NCBI RefSeq assembly: GCF_040807025.1
Contig: NC_090981.1
Span: 42,139,817-42,203,816, forward strand
DNA: 64,000 nt
Source of the DNA: Struthio camelus
Taxonomy: Eukaryota; Chordata; Aves; Struthioniformes; Struthionidae
Direction of reading: 5' to 3'
Below, piece after piece: positions 13,701-26,600 of this stretch. How positions within the stretch are numbered: the first letter of the stretch is position 1; every line of letters begins with the position of its first letter. A model generated the notes under the pieces. It was not told the DNA's origin. It was given only the letters and a program-made list of their open reading frames with translations, and made no database searches. The position numbers were made by a program, and so were the translations under genes.

Positions 13701-14975
13701 GTGCTTACCGATATGTTCCAAGCCCAGAGCTTTTTTTTCTTTAGAATGCTATGTCTATAATGGCATTCTGGGCCTTACTTACAATGTGCTTTGATAGTCC
13801 ATAGCACAGGTACACAAAAAGAAGAGACAGGTAACTTTTTCCTTTCTGGCTCAGGAGGGACTGACTTTGGGGAATTCACACGTAGCAGCAATCAGATAAA
13901 TTTGCTCCTTGTCAGTCATACAGCTTCTTGAATAATTAACAAGGTGGGTCATCACTGAGAGAATTCCTGAGATGCAATCTGCAATAATACTGCTGCAAAG
14001 GCCTCAAAATATTCAGAAATTTCTGCTTGCAAAAGATCTATGCCACTTCTCCCTCTCAGTGGCACAGTTGCTGATTTTCTAACATAACTGTTAGGATGCT
14101 CCTTCCTTTTTTCCTGGCCATTTACAGTTTTCAGGAGTGTGTTTAAAAGTTAGCTAAAAGATTTAGGGACAGAAGCCCTACTGACTTTCAGAAGACCTTA
14201 TGGTCTGATCATAAATCCTGTAGATGCTTCTGAAAGTCTCCCAGTATGTAATATCTCTGTGTCTTGTATTGAACAAGTGCACTTAGTCCAGAATAGTGTT
14301 GACATCAGAAAAAATCAGCACTGAGGCCTCAAACATATAGGATGTAGCTCCCATTGATACCCAGCTCCTTGTTTCTGACTTGTCTTTGAATACTGTCTGT
14401 CCACCTTTTCCTGGCATTACAAAAAAGACCACTGAAATACTGGTTTCTGAAAATATCTGCCCTTATTTTATTCTAATATGGCATCACATCCATGGATGTC
14501 CCTCTCAAAAGGGGCACATCACCTCTGGTCATACAGGACATCAACCTGCGATACTAATATATTAGGAGGGAGAGATGCAGAGGCCTTCCTCTCTCTTCAG
14601 GGAGACCACAGAAGAACATAAAACTGGAGGAAACAGTCAGGGTCATCAAGTCAGTCCCCTACAAGCTCAGGCAAATTTATGACACCTCATTCATAAGGAC
14701 TAATCCCACCAGACATCTACTATACCCAGTCCCAAAAAGTCTCTAACACTTCATAACGCTCTTCAAAGGTCATCCATGAGGAACTGAAGCACAGGAGTGT
14801 CCAAGTCAGCAGAGTTTAATCTCACACTGAGACCTAGATTTAATTCTAACAAAGCTGCACAGAAATGATTAATAGCAGCTTTGCACTTCTGGTCTCATAG
14901 CACTTCACCAGTGCACACAAAGCCAGTATAGTACTTCAGCAAAGCAGGTAATGTGAGCAAGCGTGTAAGCAAGTG
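7716..14975. other. Unassigned unique DNA
   Basis: I see no gene. The longest frames (a 135-codon and a 138-codon frame on the plus strand near 7720 and 11406) have no family motif, biased composition and overlapping antisense frames. A 16-bp palindrome lies at 13363-13378. The stretch around 14615-14770 has faint CR1-like wording but is too eroded to call. Confidence 0.55.
13363..13378. repeat. 16-bp perfect palindrome
   Basis: CATTGTGATCACAATG is self-complementary over all 16 bases. It may be a dyad binding site or chance. Confidence 0.75.
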
Positions 14976-14979
14976 TGTT

Positions 14980-15050
14980 CAGAGACACTGAGAGGTTAAG
15001 CCATTTACCTGTGAGGTATCACACTAATTCATTGAGACTCTTACTCCTAG
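14980..15050 (+). mobile_element. MIR-like SINE remnant (3' part)
   Basis: The text 'gacactgagaggttaagccatttacctgtgaggtatcacac' matches the conserved MIR 3' region, which typically reads gaggttaag-ttgcc-aggtcacac. Only this part is recognisable and it is heavily mutated, as expected for an element that inserted before or near the amniote split. The assignment is by eye. Confidence 0.5.
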
Positions 15051-18000
15051 TGAAGTCAGAGGCTCTCGGTGACTTCAACAGGCTTTAGTTCAAGTTGCAA
15101 AGAAGTTGGGAATAAATCCAGGAACACTGCCTTTTAGAGTGAACCACCAGATAACACTTCTTAATGTTACTGTGATAATCCACATTAAGCCAGTAGTTGT
15201 CATCTTTACTCAATACAAGCAGAGCTCATTGTTTGAATAGCCAGAGTAGCAAAGTGCCTTCCAGTATCACTTTTGAGGAAATCAGCAGTAAAAAGGATGT
15301 ACCAAAATAGACTATGAAAAGGAATATGACTGCAGGCATACTACAGTAAGTAGTTCTAAGGGATTTCCATAACTGTCTGGCTAATACTTAAACTGAGATG
15401 TTTCTCTCCAAGGCACAAAAACATCCTCTCTGCAGTCAACTGGCTTTCTATTTTTTTCTGATTGTACAATATCTCTCACTTGCATTCTCCCTTCCTTTTC
15501 CATAACCCTGCAGTGAACAGGCACATTCTCCCCTTAATATCCCTTTTCCAGGCCTCTTGGTATTCAGTCTCTTCTATTAAAATCTCATCTAACTTCATTA
15601 TTTTTTAAATATAAAGGGGAAAATCTATTCCCTCTCCATTGCACTAATTATTTCTTGACTGCATGCATCATTCAGTAATGTAGTGCGATTGTACGAGAGC
15701 AAGATGGAAATTCAACACACCACATCTACAACCCCTTTTGGGTTATGTGGCAGGCAAGAGGTACTAAATATAGAAATGAAATAGCTTCCATACTTACTCT
15801 AGATTAAGTTAAAATTTTAATATTGAAATTAAATATCTAATGTGGCATTTAATCAATAAACTAGTGGGATCAATTTTTAAAATATAAAACAGAAAATAGG
15901 ATGTTCAGTATTTTCCACTCCAGACTTTTAGGATCTGTATCAATTTTTATTTAGGTGCCTATAATTCCCTTCACAAACCTGATCAGACAAAACAGTTTTA
16001 AATCACAGGAAGGCCTGGCCACAGCCCAACTGAAGATCTACTGCTTGGTGTCTTTTGGCATTTACAGCAGCTGGCACAGGATCCTACTGGCTGAAAATCA
16101 GCTAGGGAGACACTGCAAAAGCAAAAAGGCTACCAGGGCAGCAGCAGGTTGCCACCTGGCCAGAGCTACTCCATGCCAATTTAAATCCAAATCTGCACCA
16201 GAATAGCTGTGTTCCACTGATGTGACTTACTCTTTGCTTGGATGCTGGAGATGACTTGCTCTTCCACAGATGTTTGCTGCAAACAGTGAACTAAAAAATA
16301 GAAGACCTGTACCACCTCCTGAAGTGGTAGAAGCAGAGCATATCTCAGCTAGGGAGCTGCCCCTTGCTTCACCTTCCCTGGGTGCTACTGTGTTTCCTCC
16401 CTCACGCTGGACATTTCAGTCCAGTGCTTTGGGTGCACTTGCTCATCTCAACTGGATCCTGAAGCTCTCAGCTCCCTTTAGCCCTCACTGCTGTACAGAT
16501 GGCAATTGGCACACATTGCACGGAGCACCAAGGGTGGGTGGACGTGGCAGCAGGCTTTGATGAACCCACCGCTAGCAGGATCCGAGGGGCTAGAAGTAAT
16601 CATGGACACAGCAGCACAGTAATACAAAGATTTGATGGTGCAAGAATCCAGCAACTTCACATTGTTTCCACGAACCATTTTTGTATGTCTTTCTTGACTT
16701 TTGCTCACTGCAGCGGAGACAACGGACAAGTTTCTTCTGACTTGACTGCCAGCAAGTTGTGCTCCTCAAGGTACCTAAAAGCTCCCAGATTATCTTGTCA
16801 TAGTAGTGCTAATGCCAAAGGCCTGCAAAGCTTTCTCTGAAATATATTCCTGCGCCAAGATGCTTTAATAATTTATATAGTCAGCAAATCATAGCGTTGA
16901 CATAGAAATGCTTTAATATTAACTGCTGTAAATCTGGACTGGATACTTTCTACTGAGCTCAGGCTCAGTAGAGACAGGCAAACAGCAATAACATGACAGG
17001 AGAGCTGAAATAGTCAGTATATTTGGAAAGATGTTGGAAAACCAAATATTTCACAACTTAGGCATCTCTTTTGCAGATGCTTAAGGACACTTTGATCTGG
17101 CTGAACACAAAGGCAAGCTACTAAGAAGGCCAAAAGCATCTATGCATTTACAATACATACTACAGTGCTATATAAGATAGTAAACCCCTCAGGATGACCA
17201 TATGCCTGTCTTTCACACCTGCTATAGAACTACAAGATAATTCCTCTCATCTTGTTCCAGTCACATCAAGTACATGACACAGGAGATAAAAAGTGAGAGA
17301 AAGAATCCAGGTGAATAACTTCACATAATCTTCCCTGTGGGGTGAAAATGGGGGAATCTCATATGATTAAAACTAATTATATTGTACAACATAATATTGT
17401 ATAACAAAACTCATGAAAAGTGCCAAAACACTACAGAAAGGAAGGAAAGGCAAAATCTTGAACAGATTATGTGAGAGCTCCCCAGATACTTAGAGAACAC
17501 AGCACAGAACCTGTTCATACAGAGTTTTCACATGCAGTTATCTCTGGGGTAGAATATAGCAGGTTTTAATAGTGTAGAGAAATACTGCATGCTTGTTTTG
17601 GGATAGAAAGGGAAGAATACCCCCAACACTGTATAGTGTAGGATGCAAAAAGCAGAAAACAGTGCCACGACTGTATGTTCACTACCGTATGAACATGCTT
17701 GCTTACTACTGGCAGTAGTAGTTTTTGAGCTATTAAGTTTTTCTTGCTTTCAGTGGGGAATCTCCTAAAGAAACAGAATTTGTGAGTATACAAAAACAGC
17801 ATTCCAACAAATGGAAAAATGATGGGTCCCAGACCAAAAAGATATAGCTAAAGTAGTAAATAATATCCAGTAAATTTAAGTACATGACATTAAGTTAGAG
17901 TTACTTAAAAAGCCCAAAGATTAGAAAGTGATGCAATTCATAATTCAAGAATCATAACCAATGTCTTTGCCTACTTTAATTCACACTGAAAGCAGGCATG

Positions 18001-21000
18001 CTGACATCTCCCATCCACACTCCAAAGATAAGAGCAAAAAGCATTATCACAAAGCTTTATCTGCCCTAGCCATATCGCTCATTATGATTTTGTACCAACC
18101 TTTCTCTAGTTTCCTTCACTAGCCCCCTCCTAAAAGTGATACTGTCTTCCAGACACTCACTTCATCTTTCCCTTTCTCGAATCTTTCTCAAAGGGTTATC
18201 CAGTCACTAGTGTTCCACTAATGAAACTAAACAGAAACTTACCCTGTCTCTTTTCTGATGGCTTGACTTACCAAAAAAAAAATAGTTGACTTTGACCTCC
18301 TAAAACGTAAATGTAAGGTCTCATATTCAGAGTGTGAAATTAAAAATTCCCAGCCTGGAGCGCTGAAAAATGCCAGGTGAATATCAGATGAATTGAAAAA
18401 GTAGAAAGTTATTTCTTCTAGACTAGAGGGAATATTCCAACCAATTACGATAAGCTGCAGAATCTCAATAGAAATATGCCTTTAAGAGAGAAGCACATTT
18501 AAGCTCTAATACTGAAATAACCTGTGCATACTGATGCCAGTTTAGCAAGGCAGAAGTTTCCAGTGGAGCTTAAAGCGTGCTTTGACAAAGTCCCAGTCCA
18601 ACATAAATGTTGCTTCTGAAGGCAACATAGACAATACTCTATTGAAATCAAAGGATCGTTTCTTCACTGGACTCAGAGGTGACTCCTTAGTTCCACAGTA
18701 CACAACTGGAGTAAACAAGGAACAGGTCAAGCCTGGAGAAAGATGCTGAGACTCCAGACAATCTAGTGCTTTGTGTGGTCTGTTCCCAAATATGCCACTC
18801 CCAGACATGAAACTGAAAACACTCTGAAAACGAAAATAACCACCAAAAAAGACACAAGGCAAATGAAATATTCATATTTACGAACAACGCAAAACCCCTT
18901 CACTCTGAAGCACGTGCTTATGACCAGAGTAAGCAATACTGGGATCAGGACAGAAAAGAAATGAAAGGTTCTTACTCTGTTATTAAATTCAATTTTAAAG
19001 ATGTGCATCTCTTGCCATTGTCAAACTGCACCAAACTCTAGCACTACACAAATAATAAATGTCTATGGCTTTGTCCAGCCATATTCTGTGCTGCACCCTA
19101 CAAGAGATACAGCCTTAGTCTATCTTTCTGCCTTGAGCTCTGGCATCAGCAGCATAAATAAGAACAACTCAAGGGCTGCACTATATTAAGCCCTGTATTA
19201 GAAACAGTACCCCTCCACGTACAGAGGCTAATGAAGTGGCCCAGGACACTTGAAGCTGTAATTAGGTATGTATTATCATAGAATTGATAATAGCCCCTGG
19301 GCTCCTCCACAGAACAGCACAGAACAACTCAGATGAACAGGGCTGCAGTGGCTGCTCCCTGCTCTGGCTCCCATGTGCTCTCCCCTTCCCAAACTCATCC
19401 TACGGGGAATTGAGGGAAGAGTCCTTAAATGTCCCCTGCACACAGGGGACTACACTGGGGATGCCATTCTGTTCCTATTTCTTCTTTGTAAACGCTGATC
19501 TCTGAAACGAGCTAGAGGAGGGAGGAACTTGGCATCCAGGCACCTAACGCACCCTGTGGTGCCAGTCCTCTGGCTGCACACCAGGACAAGGCATCCATGT
19601 GCGCTACCTGTGCAGCCTGGCCCCTTTGGCAGGGAAGGCACAACAGGGGTCCAACGGGGGCTGCAGAGCTCCTTGGCAGGCTCCAGCTCCAACTGACCAC
19701 CAGAGTGGGACTGCAAGGGTGCTAGGGAGCACACAGACCTGCCACACACATTGCTGCTAAAGTCTGCCAGGCCACACGAGGTGGGGCCCAAGCAACTCGC
19801 AGCCCTGCCAGGCAGTATCATAGAGCAGATATTTCAGAGGAAGGTGAACAAGGAGCTTTTGGCTCACAACACTTCGGATTTAATCCGTTTTCATTCGTGT
19901 ATAGTTTAAAACTGATTTTTACTACTCTTGTACTCTTGCTTACTTCCCACCCTTGTTATCTAGATCCTATTTCCATCAAGTTCAGTGAAACCTTCACCAC
20001 TAAACTCAACAGCTCCACCTTCACAACCACAACCACGTTTCCTGTTGCAAAGTAGTGTATACTGGCTTTGTATTCGAGCTTGGCCCCTGTCATGCCCAAT
20101 CTTAACAGCTGTAATACCTTGTAACACCTGACACTCAGAACTAATGACTTGCTTTTTTAGTTCAAGTTATAGATGTCTGCTTTTTTCAAGCTGATCTCCT
20201 CCCACAACTGCCCTGCCTTTCCAGAGGCAGCCTAAGTTACTTAGAAAAGCAGTAGGGGAGCTGTACTTTATGAGAACTGCATTGCTTTCATTTAGCCATA
20301 GAGATAGCTAGACTAGAGGCACATATAGATCAAGCAACATGCATAAGGTAATAATAATCAAAGTTCAGGCTCTGGTTCCCAGATCTGTACCCCAAGATAA
20401 GGTAGAACAGAGAAATGAAAAGCAGGATTTGCAAAAATACTCAGCATGGAGAAAATTCTGCTCCGTCTCCTGGTGATGAGTCACATAGATACTGGGGAGA
20501 AAAAGGAGAGAGCTGATAAAATAGAAGTAAAACTCCTGCTGTCTTTTTAGCAGAAGAGAAGATAAATTGAGCATGAACATCTCTGAGTATCTCCCCCTTC
20601 CCATTGGAAAAAAAGTACTACTGGAAAGGCTTTTACGTGCTAAACGAGCTCCTTCCTAACAAACAGCTATGGTGGTTGCTCACCATATTAGGCTTGGCTC
20701 CTGTTTATTCTTTTAGCGCTAGAAAATGAAAATGACTGTCTGATCACATTGTCGGACCCAGTGGACCAAGGCGATAAGAGACAAAAACCCCAAACAGACT
20801 TGATTTTGGCTGCCTTACTTGTCTGCTGTCATGCTGAGTAACCTCAAGAGCTGTGTGCGTGATGCATGTTGTAAGCCGATCACCCCCACGGGGATGCATT
20901 TGGGCTGCCAGCCACAGAAGCCGCACACCTGCCCTTCCAGTGCGGCACCGGCCTCGGGGAGCCCTCCCAGCATGGTTCCTGGGCCAGAGGGGAGCGTCAG

Positions 21001-22660
21001 CATGTAAAGGGGTCACTGAAGAGACACCAGAGCAGCTTTTCCCTTCCAGCCAAACCTCCTGTCACATCTCAGTCAGTGAAAACTGTGTCATGCTTCCAAG
21101 TGCCGCTGAGGAAAGCAGGACTGATCAAACAAAGGAATAAACCAACTGAGACATGGTGGGCTTAATTCTGACTTTGCCCGCATGCAGCAGCGACTCCAAC
21201 ATCACACCACCGTCAGGTTTGTTCAAGCAGCGTTGCCAGATCTTGCCAAAGAAAGTAACACAGGAAAACAGTATTGATGTGCTCTGCGTCCACACGGCAG
21301 CCCTGCTGCACCAAAAACGTCCATCCAAGGCACTCTCAAGCTTTGGGACCTTTGTTCTCTTCTGCTGAGCTGGCTAGATTTTATAGATCACAGTGGGGTT
21401 AATGAGCTCTGTTAGGCAACTTCAAAACACACAGAATAAAGCCGTAAGCCTACAGGGTAACCTCTCCTCCAGGGCCGAGAAAGACCTGGGGGAAGCAAAG
21501 ACCTCAGCAACCAACTTCTGAGAAGAGGAAATCTGATTTGGGCACAGTGATGAATACAGAAAATTCCTTCCTTTCTACATTGCTACCCTCAGGGAGACAT
21601 ACACACCTGGCTTTCTTCAGAAGGGATAAACTGAGGGTGGATGTGGGGGATGGTTTGCGTTGGTTTAGTCTGCATTGCTGCAGAAACTTGAAACTTGCTT
21701 GGTGAATTGTATTCCCTAATCAAGTTATGATGTGTTGCCTAATGCTCGCATTTACCTACAGCCGTAGCAGTGATGCAGGAAAGCTGTGGGGCATTTTTGC
21801 ACTTTCCCTTGCATATGGCCATATGGTTGATCTGGCACCTAGAAAAACTCTGATAAGCCTCCAAGAGATTGAGCTGGGAGGTGGAGTGGAAGAGCCGTCC
21901 TGTAACTCCTCACTTTCTGCTCCTCACCCTCCTTGTGTGAAGGGTACACAAGGAATTAGGTAGCATGTGCAAGCACAGCTGCTACACTACTTCTCAGGGT
22001 CCTTCCATGAAAGTGGGTCTAGCAACTGTCTTAAGACCAGTTTGACTCAGTGCTGTATCCACGAGGTGGCACAAAACAGGCTTTGATTTCTTTTGCTTGC
22101 AGGGTCTATCACCATGTACTTCATGAGTTCTTCTTTTCTTGTTAGGCTCTGTAGGGCTTTACACTGGGGTCTTGAGGGCTCAAATTTACAAACACTCAAC
22201 CATTTTCAAGGGCACTCATGCACACCCAGGGGAACTGTACCCTGCATGTAGGCTCATTACATCACTGCTCTTTGTTACTGTTAACCAAGGTCCACCAGAG
22301 ACAAGTTTTGTCAGATACAGATATTAATATTCCTGCACTAGGGGGCCTGAACTCTGCACCATGCCAGAATGTCGTGGTATCCGCTGACCTTGTCAATGCC
22401 TCTATGAAGAAATCATAATCTTCCTTTGCAGCAAGTCCATAAAAAGGATGACAAGAAGCAGTGGAGGCAACAGCAGAATTACATGGCTTGAGAGGAACTG
22501 GGCACAGCTACACTAGCTTGTCTGCTCCATGACACCACGCCTCATAAAGCACCTACGACTGGTTCCCAGCCAGGCTGAGGTAGAAGCCGGTAGAACAGCC
22601 ACACCATTTAATTTGTGGCAACAAACAAGTTAGAAGCATTAGGCTCCCCAGCTAGTCGGA
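15051..22660. other. Unassigned unique DNA with two moderately GC-rich patches
   Basis: No gene is recognised. Patches near 19290-19820 and 20860-21020 are richer in G and C and carry longer frames on the minus strand (up to 123 codons), but these have no motif and lie over frames in other phases. They could be untranslated exons or regulatory DNA. Nothing in the sequence decides this. Confidence 0.5.
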
Positions 22661-22665
22661 GGACA
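22661..22665. repeat. Target-site duplication, left copy (GGACA)
   Basis: GGACA directly precedes the LTR that starts with TG at 22666. It is repeated directly after the LTR at 23650-23654. A 5-bp duplication is a mark of retroviral integration. Confidence 0.9.
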
Positions 22666-22759
22666 TGCGACGCGCCACTAGACGGGCGTCCGGGATTCTT
22701 TCGGATTCCGGGGTTAGTTGCACTGAACTCGAGAGATCATCTTTTGTCAGATGTAAGAA

Positions 22760-22765
22760 TTTATT
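22760..22765 (-). promoter_or_regulatory. LTR polyadenylation signal AATAAA
   Basis: TTTATT on the plus strand gives AATAAA on the minus strand. It sits about 94 nt from the U5 end of the LTR, a normal place for the retroviral polyadenylation signal. This fixes the LTR orientation. The twin signal is at 34275-34280. Confidence 0.75.
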
Positions 22766-22919
22766 AGATCTAAGCGGTTCTACACATATGACGGACACTG
22801 GACAACACTAAACCATCAACAGCAGACAATCTACAAGCATAACAAAGCTAAGAAGTATAGTAAAGAATTAAAAACAGAACAGACTACACATATCAGAGCT
22901 CTATGGTTAAACCACGGAA

Positions 22920-22971
22920 GCACAGTACAATGACTGCTCTCGGATGCACGGTATAATGACCGCTCTCGCCC
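22920..22971 (-). repeat. Two 26-bp imperfect direct repeats in the LTR
   Basis: Two adjacent 26-nt units begin GCACAGTACAATGACTGCTC and GCACGGTATAATGACCGCTC. Tandem units at this position in an LTR often act as U3 enhancer or promoter elements. That role is inferred. The same pair occurs in the second LTR at 34435-34486. Confidence 0.8.
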
Positions 22972-23347
22972 TTTCCTTGTCCTTATGGGCCACCCCTCCG
23001 GTATAGTTTTCCCCGGATTGTTCTCACCACGCTCGAGCTGCGCCAAGAGGATTCAGGTTCTCTCTGGCAGTTGGCATCAGGGGCGTCCCCGCTGCCGGGT
23101 GGGTTGTCGGGTCCGCAGGCCAGCTGACGGTGAGTCCGAGTCCACACAGAGGCATGTGGCTTACTTCCTTTTATCCTTCCCCGGCTTAGTTCATTAATCA
23201 GCGCCAGACCCCAGACCGTAGCTGGACAACGGAACAGATGGTCTCAGGTGATAACAGTATGGATGCCAACAGGATGGTCAACAGGATGCTTAGCAGTGCA
23301 TTCAGCAGTTATCAATCAGTGCGCATGTTTAACAGTTGCACGTTTAA

Positions 23348-23407
23348 CAGCTGTCAGTGCGCACAGTCAGCAGCTGTCAGTGCGCACATTCAGCAGCTGT
23401 CAGTACG
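23348..23407 (-). repeat. 23-bp tandem repeats with CAGCTG E-boxes in LTR U3
   Basis: Two full units and one partial unit begin CAGCTGTCAGTGCGCACA, each opening with a CAGCTG E-box. Degenerate relatives extend leftward to about 23303. E-box repeats in U3 suggest binding of basic helix-loop-helix factors. The sequence shows only the repeats. Twin at 34863-34922. Confidence 0.85.
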
Positions 23408-23649
23408 AAATTCCAAGGTACCTAGATGCTTACAGTGTGAGTCTGCGGTGTCACTTCTCCTTTGCTGACTCGGTTTGCTCTGCACTCATGAGGCTCTGCC
23501 CTCATGCAGCTACGGCAACCCCGCAGTGCGGTGGCTCTGGCCGTGGTGCACCCGGGGTTCCTAAACTCTTGGGGAGCACCCCAGAGCAAACCCCACTTCT
23601 ACGGGCCGTACCATCCTGAGTCCCACGCTTGCCTGTGTGGCGCCTATCA

Positions 23650-23654
23650 GGACA
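23650..23654. repeat. Target-site duplication, right copy (GGACA)
   Basis: Matches 22661-22665 and closes the integration site of the first solo LTR. Confidence 0.9.
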
Positions 23655-26600
23655 TCCCTCCAGAAGCGATTCTGAGAGTTTTATATCATGTGAAGCCTTT
23701 TCGTGTAACCTAACATTGTGGGTTTTGTAGCTAGAGTCACAGAAACTGGCTTTGCTAATTACTAGAAAAAACACCTGCAATTTCTGATCTTCACATATTC
23801 TAACTGCGTTCTGTTCCCATCTCTTCTCAACCCATTTGCCTGCACATGAGTTACAAGACATGCTACCACTTCACTCAACAGTGAACAGAAAATTTAAAAA
23901 CCAAACAGCAATGAAATATCACCCTAACGTAATTCTTATTACCAAAATTTATGGATAACACACATAACAGGAGATATTGCCTTGCTCACTGGAAAAACAG
24001 GCCACACATCAGACCACAATACAATGGTATCACTGAAGAGCTCAGGGTACAGTGCAGAAAATACTGAGAATCAGGCCAAGCCCAATGTTTTCCTGTCTTG
24101 CATTACTATAAGAAAAGCCACAATGAAAGAGAAGCACAGATTTAGAAAAGGGGAAACCCTCTTGAGATCTACTGAGTATTAGGATTTGACATAACAAAAC
24201 TGGTGTGTGACCTGATGAGAAGGCATACACATATTTGTAATGATTTGAGTGGGAATCTAATGTGCATCTGGAGCATTTCTGTCAATAGAAATGAACTATT
24301 CCAGACTACTGTCTCTCATCAGTTCCTTTTGCTCCTGGTTGCTAGCAAGTACCATGTTTCCTGCAATGAGTTAGTGCAGAAGCTCCACCAAACGTGTTTT
24401 GGTTTAACCTGGCCACTGCCCAGAAAAGACCAACTTTCTGTTGGATCCCAGGGTAGGATTTAGTCTGCTTGACCTAGCAAAGCTGTCTTCCTAAAGTGAA
24501 CACCTATCTTCCCTGCATAGAGAGTGACAACACACAGGTATTTTTAAGGCTTTGAAAGGGAAACTATGCCTGTCTAAGATTAGCCATCTAAATAGAATCC
24601 AGTAATCCTAAATGTTTTGATTTGGCTAATTTGGTTGTTAAGCCAAATGGGTCCAGATTTGGAGGATGGCTTTTATTTCTGGATAGCGGTACAGCAAAAC
24701 AATACAGAACTGTCCCAGAACTGATTGCCCTGTTTTGCACTACAATGCAACACTGGATATTTCTAAAAGAATTCAAAAGCAGATGGAGCCCCACCTTCTT
24801 GGATGCAGAGAACCCTCTGGCTACAGAATTGTTCTGTGTCTGCGGTGTCAGTGCACTTGGGAATGGATTGCAGAAGGCATTGTCAAGTACTCCGAACACT
24901 TCAGCAATACAAACTATTCATAATAATGGCTGATTTACCTTTCTAACTAACGTAACAGCCTAGGAACCATGAAGATTTCTCTGTGTACCTCTCTGACCAA
25001 CACAGATACTTGAATAGTCTTACTGAGGGGAAAAGCCTCAGCAATTACACCATTTACTGTCCAAGCATAATAGAGCTATAATATTTCATTTTCTTTTATT
25101 TTCAAAGAACACAAATTTACCTCCCTCCATCCTCAGAAGAACCGGCATGGCAGGTTTAGGTTAGCTCTCTTCCCCCAAATCTACTTGAAGGCTTGTGTAG
25201 CTGCTTCAGGAAAAAGGTACTAGGACTAGACCAAGGTCACACTGCTTCTCACCCAAGAAGGGAAAAAGCAGTGGAAAGGGGATTGTGGAGAGTTAATCTT
25301 GCTGTTGCTTTGCCATTAGCTGTGAGAGAGATTGGAAAAATGAGTGCTGCCACGGGGAGGAGGAAGCTCTGTACACCCCAACCCTTCTCTAGGCAAAAGC
25401 AACACCACTAGCCCAGTTTCCCAATGATCTGGGATAGACAAAAATGAGGCCATGCCAATTTGCTACCCAGAGCCATTGCTTTCTTTTCCTTTTGCTACAG
25501 CTAGCTCTGTTTTCTCACACACTCTGGTCACTGATGCAGATAGTGCTATAAAGTACAAGGTTCCAGTGCTGTAGTACTTCTTCATCTGATTTAATTCCAT
25601 CAGTGTGTATGCACCTAGCCACAGGCTAAACGTCAAAAATCCTCACTCTCCACTCTGGCTGATTTCCACCTGCCTTGTGCCTTCCACCTGCCTATATGAA
25701 ACCAGTGTAAATGCAAATCAGCATGCTGCTAAACAAAGAGGCCTGTCAACAAAGGGTCAAATTCAGCAGACGCTTTCTGCTCACTTTAACGGCATCCCAC
25801 TGACTAAAGCCATTGAGCGAGAAGGATTTTGTTGTACTTGTTCCTTTGACCAATTAATGTTAATATGATGGCTTTCAGCAGAAGTCAGACAGGACCTCAG
25901 GGAGGCAGCTAAATGCAGAACTCCTTTGAGCATGGAGACCACTGCAATTGCAGCCCTTAACAAAATGCTTAGTATATTCAAAGTGTTTTAAGTAATTAGT
26001 ATTTTCCCCATTGACAATTGCCTGTGAATGAGTATAATAATGAACTTTGTTCCTGGTAAAGAGTTGAAAAGCATTTCAGAAGTTTATGACTGTGTAATCA
26101 GGCAGACAGAAATGCAAGTTCTTGAGGCTGAAAATTTATATGCCCTAATATTCTATGTCCCTGCCTGGATCCAGTACCCTCTTGGGTAATGCAAGCAGCC
26201 AGCATAAACTCTAACCTCAGTGACGCACCAAGACAGGGGTTCCAAATTCTTGATATTACTCGTGATCCTTTTTTTCTAGATGTCCAAAAGGACTTCAGAG
26301 GAAGGTTATTTCCTATGCAGCAGTTGCAGACAAGTCCATGAAACATCTGACTGGAAAACAATTTGTCTACCCTACTCACAGCTGATCAATTGCAACCTGT
26401 AGCTACATCTCCACAGACAGAACTACTCACATTCACACAAAAGGCTTAAATTTCATGTTCTGTCAAATGGACAGCCTGAGCTTTTAATAGGAAATAAGCT
26501 ACAAATGTCCTCAGTGATAATCTAATCTATTGATTTTTTCCTTCTGCATTTTCTCATATAATATGTTATAACACTCTACTTGATTCTCATTAGTTCTCAG

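Larger units (their letters stand above)
22666..23649 (-). mobile_element. Solo LTR of an avian endogenous retrovirus, copy 1
   Basis: The 984-bp block begins TG and ends CA, is flanked by GGACA on both sides, and has a near-identical twin at 34181-35164. These features define a solo LTR left after recombination between the two LTRs of a provirus. The transcriptional direction is minus: read that way, AATAAA (22765 to 22760) is followed by about 94 nt to the end, as in an R/U5 region, while the long upstream part (U3) carries tandem repeats. No gag, pol or env sequence adjoins it. A 5-bp duplication fits the ERVL-type class in birds better than the 4-bp (gamma) or 6-bp (alpha/beta) classes, but length alone is weak evidence. 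The open frames inside it are incidental. Confidence 0.93.

Noticed and set aside
14615..14770. Faint antisense CR1-like text
   Set aside because: 'gtcatcaagtcagtcccctac' recalls the CR1 tail, but the rest cannot be aligned by eye.
19450..19821. GC-rich 123-codon minus frame as a gene
   Set aside because: No motif, low-complexity composition, and a second minus frame open over the same bases.
23248..23619. 123-codon frame repeated identically at 34763-35134
   Set aside because: It lies inside the LTR U3 against the direction of LTR transcription. Its identity in both places follows from the LTR being duplicated, not from selection on a protein.
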